Source: Isoetes taiwanensis (taxonomy: Eukaryota; Streptophyta; Lycopodiopsida; Isoetales; Isoetaceae). Taken from it: DNA of 64,000 nt. Every line of letters begins with the position of its first letter. The first letter of the stretch is position 1. A program made the translations under genes and the position numbers. Shown one piece after another: positions 1-12,569 of the stretch. The stretch is from contig JAJEKV010000017.1 of assembly GCA_021234155.1 (NCBI GenBank), positions 20,528,501-20,592,500 of the forward strand, given 5' to 3'. The notes under the pieces are model-generated. The model did not search any database, was not told the origin of the DNA, and was given only the letters and a program-made list of their open reading frames with translations.

Positions 1-1253
1 CATCCTATCCCGGGTTATATTCGGGGGGGGGGAAGTGGAGATGGTGCGGAGTTTCAAGTATCCGGGAATTGATTTCACTACTAACATCTTGTGGGATGAG
101 TGTGTGGAGAGAGGAGAGCCGCCACATTGGAAGGGCTCTATATGCGCAAAGGCAAAACAGCGTGTTCTTGGGATAGATCTCTATGGCTTGGGCGAGGAGA
201 GCACACTGTTTAGGGCTTTGGTCGGCAGTGCTTTGCTATATGGGGTGGAGGTTTGGGGCCCCAAAGATTAGAAAAACATGGGATAGGTTGGAAAGGGTGC
301 GCGAAAGCTTTCTTGACATATAGCTTGGGAGTGAAGGACACCGCACCCGTATCGATTTTGTTGTATGAGATGGGGGTTCGACCTTTATAGATACGCTATC
401 TTGCGCAGCATCTTACTTGCTTCCATAAGGTGGATGGGATGGATGAGCATCGCTTGCCTCCACAAGCCCGTGTTGTTAGCCTAAGCCGTGCAGGTCCCCG
501 GCGCAAGAAGAGGGTATGGCACGAGCAATCGTAAAGGGATGGTTTATGAGGTGGTCTATGGATTACCAATGATGATGGTGGCAGCGGCGCAGATTCCGAT
601 GCTGAGAATGGGCAATTGGATGCGGGCTATCTTTGCCACTCGTGGGATGCCTCTACTCTTGAAAAGCCCAAGACGAGCACTATCACGCCGATTAATCCAG
701 GCCTTGAGCATGGACCCCATCGGCATTTGAAAGCACACATCTGTGAAGAAGCGGAGAGCTATTGCGCCATAAGGGCGGGTTCCCATTACCTAATTGAGGT
801 GAAACAGATCATTTGGGGGTGAATGGCGGGCACAGGATCCCCAGGGGAGGAGAGGATATGTCGGTGTTGTGAGATGCATGTGATAGAGGATGAGCACCAT
901 GTCCTCCGGATTGCCAAAGATATGCCCATGTCCGAAAGCAAAGGCACACCGATCTTAGATGCTCGACACACCGCTACATCGATTACTCGTGATCACCTAT
1001 GGTAGCCGACCGGGAGGCGATTTGGTACCGGACTTGCTCTTGAGGGGGCATGGTATTTGAGAGCCCTCTTGTTAGGGTTTTTCCTCCCAAGTGGGGGTTT
1101 TTTTCATCCGGTGGTAGGGATCTCTTTGTCTGATTACATTGTTTGTTTTTAGTGTTGGGGTTTTGGCTTTTTGCCTGTTTTGCATGTAAATCAGTCTCAT
1201 AGGCCTCGGCCTCCGTGGGACGTTAAAATAAACTTCCTTCCTTCCTTCCTTCC
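1..1253 (+). mobile_element. 3' end of a LINE (RT thumb to tail), decayed
   Basis: The frame at 35-271 contains LLYGVEVWGP, a block typical of the region after the RT palm in plant LINE ORF2; the same block occurs in the LINE near 14,980. Further on, 850-900 reads CRCCEMHVIEDEHHV, which resembles the C-terminal zinc-binding (zf-RVT-like) motif of LINE ORF2. The frame is broken by several stops. The element ends with a short GC-rich hairpin (AGGCCTCGGCCT, near 1,200), then GTGGGACGTTAAAATAAA and five TTCC units at 1,234-1,253. The 5' part lies outside the window. It abuts the left arm of the inverted repeat almost exactly, so it probably inserted there or at a pre-existing boundary. The motif matches are seen; the family assignment is from known LINE architecture. 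Confidence 0.75.
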
Positions 1254-1618
1254 TGTGCCCACAAAACCCAAAACAAAAACTAGGACAAAATAGGATCAAG
1301 TTCATGGGAAAAGGACTTGCATTTTTTTCCTTTCGGTCATAAGTTTCTAGTCTTTACATTCCCAAAATGGGTGCCATTTTATCGACTTGCATTGTAATTC
1401 CAGCTTTCTAATGCAACAACTGGCAATGGAGAATTGAACCCAATTCCGCATTGTAATTTCGGCGTTCTAGTGCGACTGGCCGGCCATGGAGAATTGGACC
1501 CAATTCAAACTCGCCATAGATTAGTACCAAAGCATACAATTTGCATAAAAATGCAAGTTTGCTTGCAAAAGATGGAATTTTTTTCATCTCGGCAGGCGAT
1601 TCAACCACTTCACGCATC

Positions 1619-1932
1619 TAGATCCTCTTCTTTGCTATCAATTTCTTTTCATCACTTTTTCTTGAGAACCATTGGCATCGAGATGGCAATAGGATGAAAT
1701 CTACGCCCGATATAGGGGTGAAGAAGCGGACTTTAAGTCGGAAGAACTTCCATCTGCGAAGCGGAGGATGTCACGCAAAGCGGGGCAAGAAGCATGGTTT
1801 GGAGCCACGGATCAATGCGGCAAGCATGGAAGCAATGCCCACAAGTGGGAAGTAGATGAATGGTGCCCTCTTTCACAGGAATCAAACTCGCTCAAACAAA
1901 CAGGGGCAGCATTCAAGCCCCATTCTTTCTGC
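1619..1932 (-). pseudogene. RING-H2 (ATL-type) E3 ligase fragment, left copy
   Basis: The reverse strand matches the better-preserved copy at 40,502-40,806. It keeps the codons for a C-x2-C pair followed by an acidic stretch, a cysteine-histidine pair around ACTTGTGGGCAT, and a final C-P-x-C. Intact family members are plant ubiquitin ligases of the ATL type, in which the RING-H2 domain binds two zinc ions and recruits the E2 enzyme. Here the frame is broken between the W-L-Q segment and the last cysteine pair, and again after it, so no functional RING can form. No N-terminal membrane helix was recognised upstream. It lies within the left arm of the inverted repeat, so it is a duplicate of the right-arm copy. 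Confidence 0.6.
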
Positions 1933-2114
1933 CCTTCATCATTGCCAGTTCTAAAATCCCTATTCTGTGCAGCTCATCTATGGCGCAATCCGACAAAATA
2001 GTGTTTGCACATACGTGTCACTACCAAGATGCGTCAAACAAAGTAGCATCAAATAAATAGTGTCAAACAGAAAAAGAAACTGAGTTATATATGAGTGATG
2101 ACAATACGAAATAA

Positions 2115-3585
2115 GAGGAAGGGTGAACTTTTGCCCTCAATCAACATCCTTTATCATTTAGCCATTGTCTTTTCCCTAGCGAGTGATGTCGCCACCTAAT
2201 AAGTGCCAAAAAAGTAAAAAAAGTCACCAAAAAAGGACTCCACTCGCGGCCAATGCTACTTAGCCAATTAATACAATTGATAAAATGAAACAAGAGGGAG
2301 GGTGAAGTTAAGATAGAAAACAACAAATTTCACCCTTCCTCTTGTTTCACGATAAATTTTACTGAATTTTCAGTAAGTTTTTCATACAGACATGCCAATT
2401 GCAAAGCCCCAACCTAGGGAGTACAATACTCCCATTCCACACAACAAATTTCTAGGCTAATTGTCAAATAACGAGAGAACTAAGTAATGGAATGGGTGAT
2501 AAAACGACTCTTCATAATCAGCAAAATTTCCCCGAAGTTTACAAGCTATGGTATGGTTGCTTTTAGCAACCTATTAACACAAAAATAAGTCCAAGACGGA
2601 TGAGTTCAAGTTAATTAGTATCTCGGAGTTCAAGTTTGTTAGAACTCACTGTGGTGGCATTGACCCATGACATGAGATTGTTTCGAACATATGGCTGTCA
2701 ACATTCAACTTTTAATTTGCTAAATGAAAATGTACGTACACGAACTTAAAATGTCCAAGAAATGCATTAATAGTGAATGCATGTTCTAAGATAAAGATAT
2801 CTTCCAAACCCATCTTATATAGGCCCACAATGAGCATTCGTGGCCAATGATATTTGTATCTAATAAATATCACAGACAATATGAAATAAAAAGGAAGGGT
2901 GGGATTTCGCCCTCAATCAACTCATTTTTATATCAAAGGAATTGTTTTGCCATTGTCTCCTCTCCTGTTGAGCGGTGTCACCAACTAACAAATACCAAAC
3001 AATTAAAGACTAAGGGATCCACTTGAATGCTACTTGTATCCAATTAAAACAAATGACAATACAAAATAAAGGGGAGGGTGAAATTTTGCCCGCAATCGAC
3101 TTGTTTCCGAATCAAAGGATCTTTTAGCCTTGTCTCCTCCTCCTTAAGCAGTATTGACGGCTAACAATAAGGGCAAAATCCTCCCTCACTAGAAAAAGGG
3201 CAAATCTCATCCTTCCTCTTATTTCATGAAAAATTTTACTAGACCACATAAGTTTCTAGTAGCCCACTAGAAAGTATTTTTTTGAAGTGTTTTGTCCATT
3301 AAAATTCTCTAGTTTTTTTTGCAAGAAAAAAGTTGAGTAATTTTTGGGCAGTGGCCATTTTTTCCAACTAGGTAGTGGCTCATATCATCTAACCATCTGG
3401 CTATTGGGAATTTAATGGTAGTGTCGCTGCCAATTTTCTACTGGAAACTCCCCATTACGGCAATTTGAGATCTTTTTTTATCTCCATAGGGATCCTCCAA
3501 TGAAATGACTACCATCTACCAAATTGCAATTAATGCAGCACCACCACCTCATTAATACCCCCCCTCCCTCCCAACACACACACGA
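2115..3585. repeat. Left-arm-specific insertion with repeated GGAAGGGTGAA blocks
   Basis: This 1.45-kb segment is absent from the right arm, where GGAAGGGTGAACTTT runs directly into the CA-rich tract. It contains at least three direct copies of a block like GACAATACGAAATAAGAGG followed by AGGGTGAA and TTTGCCCTCAATC (near 2,100, 2,875 and 3,055) and inverted copies (CACCCTTCCTCTTGTTTCA near 2,330; near 3,205). The repeats at both edges suggest either a foldback-type element or a deletion in the other arm between two copies. No protein-coding signal was seen. Confidence 0.5.
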
Positions 3586-4152
3586 GCATGCGCACGCGCA
3601 CACATAGCTTTTGATTCACTAATCGTGATGCTATAGCATTAGTTTCCTTAGTTGCGGAATGGAAACATCTCAATGATATATGGTCATGATGCGCTTGAAC
3701 ATGGCTCAAACAGATATTAACCTCAAATAATACGGCTTCCTTTTCTTTTTTTTCCCCGCCTACTTTTTATATATCTATAATCAAAAGATATAACAACATC
3801 ATGGCTTTGAGTATGACCTATATTAATTTAGTGGGGATTTTAAAAACCATTGTCCTGAGATCATAGGTTCAAGATTGACCATAAGTAATATACAATCACA
3901 TATGAAGCAGCTCCTTGCATAAAATATCGGCGATGCGGGTGGATTTATATTTGCTTCCTATGATATATGTGTTTATGCGAGAGATGTGTGTGATGAATAA
4001 ATGACTCAAGTCTTTCAATAAAAAGGTTAGAAAGATATAAGAATGAGCTATCACTAGAAAGATCTCGAGAAGATGAATTCGTTGCAAGAAATGGTTTATC
4101 AATCAGAATTCTTAATCAAAAGTTATAAGATGGTGGTAGTGGTGAAGGTGGT

Positions 4153-4440
4153 GGTATTTTAATATCCGAGGGAAGTCGTGGCATATGGGACAATTTATAA
4201 CACACTCAGATGCGTCCTTACATGATCGAAGTGGGTCCTCCCCACTAAATCTACAGCGATGCTTGGCCACATTACATCGAGGGTTTTGAACCAATTAACC
4301 TTGGCATTGTACGGTCGCGGTTTAGTCATTAATTATAGGCTGCTACATAACATTTGTATTAAATAGACCAAAGTAGGACCCATCTGGATGTGTTGTAAAT
4401 TGTCTCACAAGCTGCGATTTCTTGTGGACGTCAAAATACC
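4153..4440. repeat. Foldback of two opposed LINE/SINE-like 3' tails (left copy)
   Basis: The ends are 60-bp inverted repeats, about 75% identical: the left end begins GGTATTTTAATATCC and the right end closes GACGTCAAAATACC, each preceded inward by ATTGTCYCATA-like and GTGTTGTAAATTGT segments. A (CTAT)n tract follows outside at 4,441-4,475. The same structure lies at 38,964-39,248 in the opposite arm. The end motif resembles the LINE 3' tails elsewhere in the window (GTGGACGWWAAAA plus microsatellite). Confidence 0.6.
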
Positions 4441-5349
4441 ATCTATCTATCAACCTACCTACTATCTATCTATATTTTCTTGGCGGTTTAAAATCTTTGA
4501 TGTGGCATTTCAAGCATCCTTAATAGGATGAAATGAGATCCTATTTTGTCCTAATGCTCCACATAATAATAGGTTAAAATAGAAACTAGCGGTAAAGGCT
4601 TGCCAAAATGTTGGATAAGGGGAAAGAGGAAGGGAGTGAAGCGAAATATGCAAGCTAGAAAGGCTATAGTTAAAGGGATCAAGTTTTAAGCTTCGTCTAC
4701 TAAATCCTCTTCGATCTATAATTGAATGAGAAGTGCATTCGGTTATAAAGAACATTGAAAGCCAAATGTAGGCTTTCATGACCTAAATGAATCTATGTTG
4801 ATGCTTCATAAAGATGCGGCTTAGATCGAAGTTCTTTTTATCTTGATGTGTACACTCTATTATTATAATAATGTTGATACTTTGAAAAGTTATTGCTTAG
4901 GGTCAAAGTTCTTATCTTGTCTTGATGTAAACATGTTATTGCATTCCTTTCAATATTAGATGGAGGTCATGATGTGGTGCCAGAGATTAATTCCTTTATT
5001 TTGATCAAAGTGTTGTTGGATTACTATAGCTCTTGATGGAAGAAATGCATTGAGCTTTACTTTAGCATCAATCTAGATTCCTACCGAAGGAGAAGAGAAG
5101 AGCCAAATCGGTGGGTTAACCGAGTTGGAAGCCTTGGATTTTTGCGATAGCTTGGAGCCATTGTTTTTACTTCTTTGCTTGTATTTATGGATGGTGCTTG
5201 GAATTCGATTTGTAGAAGGATGTCGGTTTTATTTTTATTCCCCATCTAACCTAGTTTGCCATGCCTTGTTTACCTCTAACATCTCAACTGGAGGCTTGTT
5301 GTCGCTGTCTGCAGTTCGTGGTCAGACCCAAAAGCCCTGATAAACCAAC

Positions 5350-5951
5350 CATCCAAAGTAGGAACTTAATGTTCTGTGCATGTGTAATCCGGCGCTTAAC
5401 CAGGACTTAAAACCATCATATAAGATGATGTTTCTAGAAATCAGCATGTTCTTCTTCATCTTTGCCCATTTTGATCCTGCTTTTGCCATCTTCGACATAT
5501 TTACACAAACCCTCTGTTATGTCTTTAAAAGCTTTCCAATGATGTTCATAAGGAACTCTTTGCTTTTTTTCAACTATTAAGTTCTTATAGTCTAGTTGGT
5601 TGGAGCTTAAGGTTCTTGTTTCAAAACCCAAATTCGATTCCAATCTAGAATCTATATTTTGCTTGGAAATTCTGTTTTAAGTCATGTTCTGCAATTGCAA
5701 TGCTTTCCTTCTAAATTACCCTATGGTATTCATTTTCTTTTTTTCTTAGATTATTCCTTGTTGAAGTATTTTCTTGTTTTTTAAGTTCATGTTTCATTAG
5801 GGGAGGGTGCCCATCTATGATCCATTAACACTATAAAAATCAACATGTCCATCCAAATCACCTGATTATAGGCTCTTTCGATGCTATAGATGTCAAGGGA
5901 CAAGATGACAAAAAAAAAAAAAAAAAAAAAAAACAAAACGTCTGATAGCCC
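5350..5951. other. Non-coding interval
   Basis: No gene seen. It holds a run of about 25 adenines near 5,910-5,933 and, at 5,586-5,645, a weak tRNA-like pair of boxes (AGTCTAGTTGG, then AATTCGATTCC) that could be a SINE relic. The inverted-repeat homology fades around 5,350. Confidence 0.4.
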
Positions 5952-6136
5952 AATTTTTTATTTATTTATTTTTTTTTGATTGAAGGCCGATATGTATATT
6001 TATATGTATAATTTATAATACAAAAGTTACTTTTTACAGGGAAGTATAACCCATTAGTTAATATAAGTTAAAAAAGTGAACGTTAAAATCATGTGATAGT
6101 TTCTATTCATGACATTAGATAAGTACTGCTGTGGAA

Positions 6137-9100
6137 TCAGACTAGAAGGGAATTTGTGATTTTTCGCCCTCTTCCCCTGACCATGATCGAGAGTATACAA
6201 AATGCACATAAACAACATTCAGCCTTGGCCATACTGAACCTTCCTCTGCTGTCTTTGGCTTCGCATAATAACGCTCTTCTAACATCCGGATTTTGATCAC
6301 AGCAGCAGTTACAGAAATAGGGTTCTTCATGCCCGTACATATTTGGGGGTCCGAATACTTTGAGCCATTCCAGATTGGCATTAGGATCGATCTTCCTCCA
6401 TTTGATCTTCCGCACCAATATAAAGATGATCCCTGAAAATGAAAATAAGGAAAGGTCCATGAGTATAGTTTATATGGCAGCATTAATCCACTTAATATCA
6501 TAAGAAATCTGTTTGATAACAGCTTCAGGGTGCGTGATTTCATGATTGAAGATGAAGGCGTTACGCCTTTTCCAGATTCTCCATAAAAGGATATAAATCC
6601 TCCAGTCGTTCGGACTGTTAGGCATAAAGAATTCCAGGGAACTCATAGAGGATAAATTGTAACAGAAGAGGTTAGAGGCTAGATCCAGCACCCATTCCGA
6701 CCAAATACACCTCCTAAAAAGATGATCCTCATCCTCTTTTTGCCCCAGACATCTGGGACAGACATCAGAGTCGGTCATCTGCATTCTATGATTTGTGGCC
6801 AACGCTTTGTGCCACGATTGCCATATGAAGGATTTGATCTTAGGATAAATTGGGCTGGACCACATAAACTTCAACTTCCTCGAGCATCTGTCAGTCTTTG
6901 TTTGCCACTTGTCATGAATAGTCATAGTGTAATCCCTCATAAGGAATCTATAAGCCATTCTGACAGTCAGAATGGTTTTGCCATGGTAATTCCAGTTACC
7001 CCCTTCATCAGACCATTGTCCATTAATCAGTGTGGCACAAATATTATTGTATAAATTCTCGCAAGCATCTCCTTCTTCAGCCAGGATCGAATCTCTGAAT
7101 GGAATGATTCCATCTTCATTGTACATGTCCCTAATAAGAGTAATTCCCTTGGTTCTCCAAAGCTTGGCCTGATCTGGAAAATGGCAAGCTAGACATAAAG
7201 AAGGATCATTAGTAAGAATAGCAGGGTTCCAAAAAATGGACTGGTCCATAGAAAACCCTTCTTTCCAGTTGAACACTTCCCTGGCCGAGTTCCAGGCCTT
7301 AATCCATTTCTTGATCAAAGCTGGAACTGATCTAGGGACAGTGAATGGAAAGTAAATAGAGCGAGGAAGAACTATCTTGACTTGCCTCCATCCAAAAGAC
7401 CAACATTTACTCAAATAATACCTAATGATGATGGGGATTGGATGCTTAATCAAGTTGTGGGCTGCCTTAAAAAAATATCTGGCTGCAAGTGCTAGTCCCC
7501 GCTTCTCAATGTTCATGACCCCTAGACCCCCTTCTTTCTTTTTTTTACAGCATTCCGTCATAGCTACTGGAGCATCTTCTGTTCTGGCCACAGGAAATAT
7601 ACCTGCCAATTATACTCTGCAGCTTATTAAATACTTTTTTGGGAGCCAGGATTACAGAGGATTGATAGACATGAGAAGAGGAGATAACCGAGCTGGCAAT
7701 GATTGCCCTGCCCTGTTTAGAAATATACTTTGAATTAAGGCTATCCACCTTTCTTTGGAATTTCTCGATGATATCTGTCCAAATGTCAAAAGGGCTGCCT
7801 TTTAAAGCAAAAGGGATGCCAAGAATTTTGGAAGAGTTGGTAGGGGTGATATACTTACAGCCCAGGAGATCAGCTGTATGCTCTCCCTTTACCTAATCTT
7901 TGGCCAGAACTTTCGATTTGATAGGGTTGATCTTGCATCCCGAAACAGTTCCAAACGCCTCCAGAATGATTTGAGTATTGATGATCAATTGGTGGTCCAT
8001 AGAGACCAGAATGAAAGTGTCGTCTGCAAAATGACCATTCAAGATCTGATCCGCTCCCTCATTATTATCCGGGAGATTTAATCCTTGGATCAGCTCAGAG
8101 TTTTTAGCATTATAAGGAAAAGAAAGGGGGCCAGAGGGCACCCTTGCTTTACCCCTCTTTTCAGAGGAAAAAAAGGGCTACATTCCCCATTAATGAGGAC
8201 CGAGGATCTCGAATTGGTGAGGATAGCTCTAAATATGTGGATCACCTCATTGGAGAAGCCCATAGCTCTGCAGCACTTGAAGAGAAAATTCCAGCTTACT
8301 GTATCAAAAGCCTTGGTTATGTCCACTTGATTAGAGCAATGTCCTGATTGGAGTCCTTGGCCCAGTTGAGGCCAAGAATAGCAGTAACCACATTATCCAA
8401 AATAAACCTGTCTTTATAGGCAGCCTGGGAGGAGCTAATAATCTTATCTAGAACAGGTTTGAGTCTCCTGGCAATCGTCCCCGAGATGAGCTTGTAAACC
8501 ACATTAGAAAGAGAAATTGGCCTGTAATCTGAGAAGGAAGTCGGCATATCCACCTTAGGAATAAGCGTTATCAGGCTGGTATTTATTCTGGCATCCAGGC
8601 ATTTCTTGTCCCTGAACAATACCGTCCCCGAGAATTGGCCATGCTTTTAGAAAGAATTCCACCAGGAGGCCATCTGGCCCTGGAGTTTTACCCTTGTCCA
8701 TTTCCTTATCTGTATGGAAGATCTCAATATTGGTGAATGGCCTGTCTAGAGACAAATTGTCTTCATCTGTGACTTTACGCTGGATGTTTATAAATTCATC
8801 CATCCTATTATACAGGCAGTCGAAATTGGTTCCCATAATGTTGGTAAAGTGCTCCGTGGCAGCTTTTTTAATTTGATCCTCCTCCACAATGATGTCATCC
8901 CCAACCTTGATATCAAAGATGTGGTTTCTAAAAACTTCGAGCTGCATCTTTCATCATCCTTTATCTCTCTTATCTTGGCCTTGAGCCTCCACCCTTGGGC
9001 AATTCTAATTTCTTCTCTTTCAATGTCTGCCTTAATATTGTCCTTCATTGCCTCTGGAGCATGGGGAAGAGATTCCCTTAGATTGTTGAGTTAAACCATT

Positions 9101-10000
9101 TTCTGCTGATGGATACTTTTCCCCCATTCTTTTAACCAATTCTTAATGGCCTTGGACATTGTTATCCACTAGTACATCCAGCCAGATAGTCATCCAGACT
9201 TGGGAAACTTAGAGATAACCTGTTGTAACCTGTCCAGAAAGTCATCTTGATCCAGCAGATTAGTATTCAGCTTAAAATAAGTTCTTTTCTTTTTATAACA
9301 TTCCTATCTGAAATAATCAACTGCTGGGGATAATGGTCCGAGAGAGTATATCCTTCCATATTACCCAACCTATTACTAAAATTCCAAAGATTTTCAGAAA
9401 GATAGAACCTGTCATGAAGGCAAAGGGTAGGATCACTTCTCTTATCCATCCAGCTGTAAGAATTAGGTTTCGTCTTGGCCAGAATAAGATTGTGACCGTT
9501 GATGAGATTCCTCCATGCATTTTTCTCTTGAGCCTCCAAAGGCCTGAAGTTCTTATTCTTCATAAAATCATTAGTAACCATATTAAGGTCACCCCCCAAA
9601 ATACATTCATCAAATTCTAAATTATCTAGACTATTTTTAACATTATTCCAGATTCCTACCCTATCACCTGGATTTTTAAAGGCATAGATATTAATTAAAG
9701 CCATCCTTATACCAAGCATGGTACACAATAAAATTTGCCACCTACCATCCCTGCCATTATACCTATCAGATATATTGAGATTATTCCTCCAAGCCACAGC
9801 AATTCCTGCAGAGGAGTCATTAGCAGGAATAGACCAAAGATCATACCCAGGGGGAAGAGTCTTACCAATCATAACCTGGTGATTAGAATCATGAATTTTA
9901 TGCTCTTGAATGAATAAAATATCAGGGTTAAGGGAGGATAAACAAACCTTTAACCTATCCCTTTTTATGATTTTCAATCTTTGGCTTTAGGGTTTCCATT
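6137..10000 (-). pseudogene. L1 ORF2: endonuclease, reverse transcriptase, zinc motif
   Basis: Reading from high to low coordinates, an APE-type endonuclease comes first (9,977-9,267; PDILFIQEHK, ILGGDLNMV, and SDHYP near the end). The RT follows at about 8,950-7,890, with SLITLIPKVD, DYRPISLSNVVYK, DITKAFDTVSW, GVKQGCPLAP and the catalytic FADDTFIL. A long C-terminal part (7,609-6,470) has IKSFIWQSWHKAL and a CPRCLGQKEDEDHLFRRC zinc motif. Known role: it nicks target DNA and copies its own RNA in place. At least five frameshifts or stops divide it, so it is dead, but the key active-site motifs survive, suggesting moderate age. The first codons of ORF2 lie at the other side of the nested insertion, near 16,010. 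Confidence 0.85.
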
Positions 10001-10297
10001 GTTCGATTTTTCAGCACTATATACTTTTCTTCATATCTATTGATCTGCGGCTACTTTTTGGGAGCAATGCATATCATTGGAATTCTTGTTCTGTGATGAT
10101 TATAAAGACATATGGTTTGTACACATTCGCTTAAGATCTGAGAGGAGAAAACAACAAGTTTTTGCAACCCGATTTTGAGACGGGATTCAGAGGGTGTGAT
10201 ACCATCCAATCACCTTGGCTTAAAGCATTTACATCTTTGAAGCCTTGCGGGCAAGGCGTCTGTAAGGGGAAAAACCATTGCTTATTTTCATTTGTAA

Positions 10298-10709
10298 GGT
10301 GGCGAGGTTGCACTAGAGGTTGCACTTGATTTATGCACTTGAATACTTTTAGGCGTGTGTGCGTAAGGTGAAAGGGCTGCACTTGCTTCTTGCACTTGGA
10401 AACACGCACCGCCCGACCGCGTGGAAGCTTTCGGATGGGCTTTGTAAAAGGGCGGAGGTTGTGCATCATCAAAGTGCTTGGTGGCTTTCGGACAAGCGTG
10501 CGTAAGGTGGCGAGAGGTTGCACTAGAATTGCGATTTATGCACTTGAACACTTCGGGCAATTAATGCGTAAAAGGTGAAACTTTGCACTTACTTCTTGCA
10601 CTTGGAAGCCAGCGCTTGCCCGACCGTGGAAGCTTTTCGAATGGCGTCCGTAAAAGGCGAGGTGGTGCATCATCAAAGTGCTTGGAGGCTTTCAGACAAG
10701 CGTCTGTAG
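10298..10709 (+). repeat. Tandem 5' monomers of the nested LINE
   Basis: Two units of about 206 bp (10,298-10,503 and 10,504-10,709) share in the same order GGTTGCACTAGA, TTATGCACTTGAA, CTTCTTGCACTTGGAA, CGACCG then TGGAAGCTTT, GTGCATCATCAAAGTGCTTG and GACAAGCG. A partial third unit precedes them near 10,230 (GGGCAAGGCGTCTGTAAGG). They lie directly upstream of the first coding sequence, the position where some LINEs carry promoter monomers. Confidence 0.65.
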
Positions 10710-10724
10710 GGTGACACCGTATTC

Positions 10725-12280
10725 ATGGCAACTCCAGTGATAGAAGAGCGGACGAGCCACTGCGTCCCTTCATCAACACCACCGGATATGCATGTGGATG
10801 GATGGCGTCATAGTGATCCCCTCTACCTAGTGCGGACATGGCGCAAAACTTCTACTAGGAGAGTACATAGATGCCATTCCCAATGCGCGAGGCCAGATGA
10901 CAGCGGCAAAATTGGCAGTGTGCACTGCGAAAAGAGAAGCGGGCAAAGTCACCGTGCAACAAGCATACTTTCGGCGGGCATATGGCGGATCTCTAGCCTA
11001 GCGGCAAAGCGTATCAGGTGCTTCACCACCACCAAACCGGTGGTTGAGGAGCGGAAAGCGGAGGTTCAAGCAATGGCGGAGGGAACCATGAGCTTCGAAT
11101 TGCTTGCTTGGCGGAGGAAATGCAGGCCTCAGCACCCAAATTGCTCAAGAGGCGGTGCTCTTGAAAAACAGCGTGTTTCCGGCATGGAGACCGCGCATAC
11201 AACACACGGAAGATGGCCTTCGCCTAGTGCACTCGAAAAAGCGGAAGGATAAGAAAGAGTCTTGCTGACATGCAGGCCCGCATAGATTCCTTGTACACCG
11301 CCATGGAAACCATGACCACAGGGACAAACAGCGTGTTGAGCGAGGAGACAATGGTAACCATCTCCGCCCGATCGGAGAGGTTGAGGAGGCTGCTCTCTTG
11401 TGATGCGAAAAGTCAGTCGGCTTTTGAAGAGAGCCAATCACAATTGAGAGCCCTTCAAAGTAGGGTCGAGACACAAGAAGTGGCCTCATCGCAATGAACC
11501 CTATCTTTGGACTCTAAACTGCGGTCCCGGAGCATAGCTCCGCGCCCAAGATCGAGGAAGATCACGAGGCTGAGGGGCAGCCATTGCTGAAAAAGGCAAG
11601 GGCCTCAATCTGAGGCAGCTCATGAGCAATTACAGCGGTGCATCGTGAATTGACAAGGCAGCAACAATTTCAGCAGGAGCTAAGCTCCCGGCTTCAAGAA
11701 AAGAGACCACTATACCTACCACGGCGGTCCACACCCCAAGAGTGCAAGGCGTCGGCCGGGGCCGTCTACTCTGCACCCCAAGCGCTCCATGCCACCCCCC
11801 CTAGCGTAGGCCCCACGGCCTATGCCCGTCGGCGACAAACAACTCTGTTGTCTTGGGGCGGGATTGACTAGCGGTCGAGAGAGCTCCAAAGAGGCGGAGA
11901 AAGCCACAATGTGGTGGTGCGTGGCGGCGAGAAGAAGCGGGGAGGACCTCGTGCCCGGCTCAAATGTTGATTCTTGCTCGAATGACATTCCCCATGCGGT
12001 AAACATTATTTAGGGCGAGGCGCCATGGCGTCCAACACCCGGACCGCCCACGGGTGGTCACGTTCACGATACGAGATGCGCAAGTGAAAGCAGCCATCTG
12101 CGCCCGAGTAGGCAGCTAAAGGAACGCCACAATATGTTGACCGAGACCTGACCCGGCCCAACAAAGAAGACCGCAAGCATGAGTTGGCCAAAGTTAAAAG
12201 CATTCAGCGAGCGAGGGGAGGAGGCTGCGGGGCGATTCGGGGCAAGATGCAAATTTTCGGGCCGCCCGTAGAATCTTTGC
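10725..12280 (+). pseudogene. ORF1-like region of the nested LINE
   Basis: Starting at an ATG just after the monomers, broken frames give a basic, Ser/Thr-rich N-terminal part, then a heptad-like stretch around 11,260-11,490 (DMQARIDSLYTAMETM, SQLRALQSRVETQE) that looks like a coiled coil. A segment near 12,055 reads VTFTIRDAQVKAAIC and may be an RNA-binding domain remnant. LINE ORF1 proteins are RNA-binding chaperones that often trimerise through a coiled coil. No zinc knuckle was identified. Assignment rests mainly on position before the endonuclease. Confidence 0.45.
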
Positions 12281-12569
12281 TATGAATCTTGCTAACCCTC
12301 CAGTGACCTACGGCGGGGCCAGCTGCCGCTGCTACAGCCGCCGCCGCCACTGCTCAAGTTGCCTCACCTTCATTTGCTTTCGCACATCTCGGGCTGCTCA
12401 AGTTGCCTCACCTTACATTGCTTTCGCACATCTCGGTACTTCCGCCACGCCCCCCCCTTCTGGCATGTCGTACTTGAATCTCCCTGCTTTGCCCTGCCAA
12501 CAAATAGGAATTGTGCCTCGCATGGTCTCACCGGTTGTCGGGGCTTCCCATGGCGAAGGGAAATAGTCT

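Larger units (their letters stand above)
1252..5350. repeat. Left arm of a long inverted repeat
   Basis: This stretch is repeated in reverse complement at 38,050-41,168, by eye around 85-90% identical in aligned parts. Landmarks match in mirrored order: the decayed RING-H2 gene, the CA/GT-rich stretch near 3,580 (40,260), the cttcttctcgag region near 4,070 (39,330 and 39,790), the foldback at 4,153-4,440 (38,964-39,248), and the segment ending CTCTAACATCTCAACTG near 5,290. The left arm has about 1.45 kb extra (2,115-3,585), while the right arm has a 462-bp tandem duplication instead. The arms are separated by about 32.7 kb of nested transposons. Inner boundaries are approximate. Confidence 0.85.

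Noticed and set aside
5586-5645. tRNA gene
   Set aside because: Box-like words are present, but no cloverleaf with a paired acceptor stem could be drawn; at most a SINE relic.
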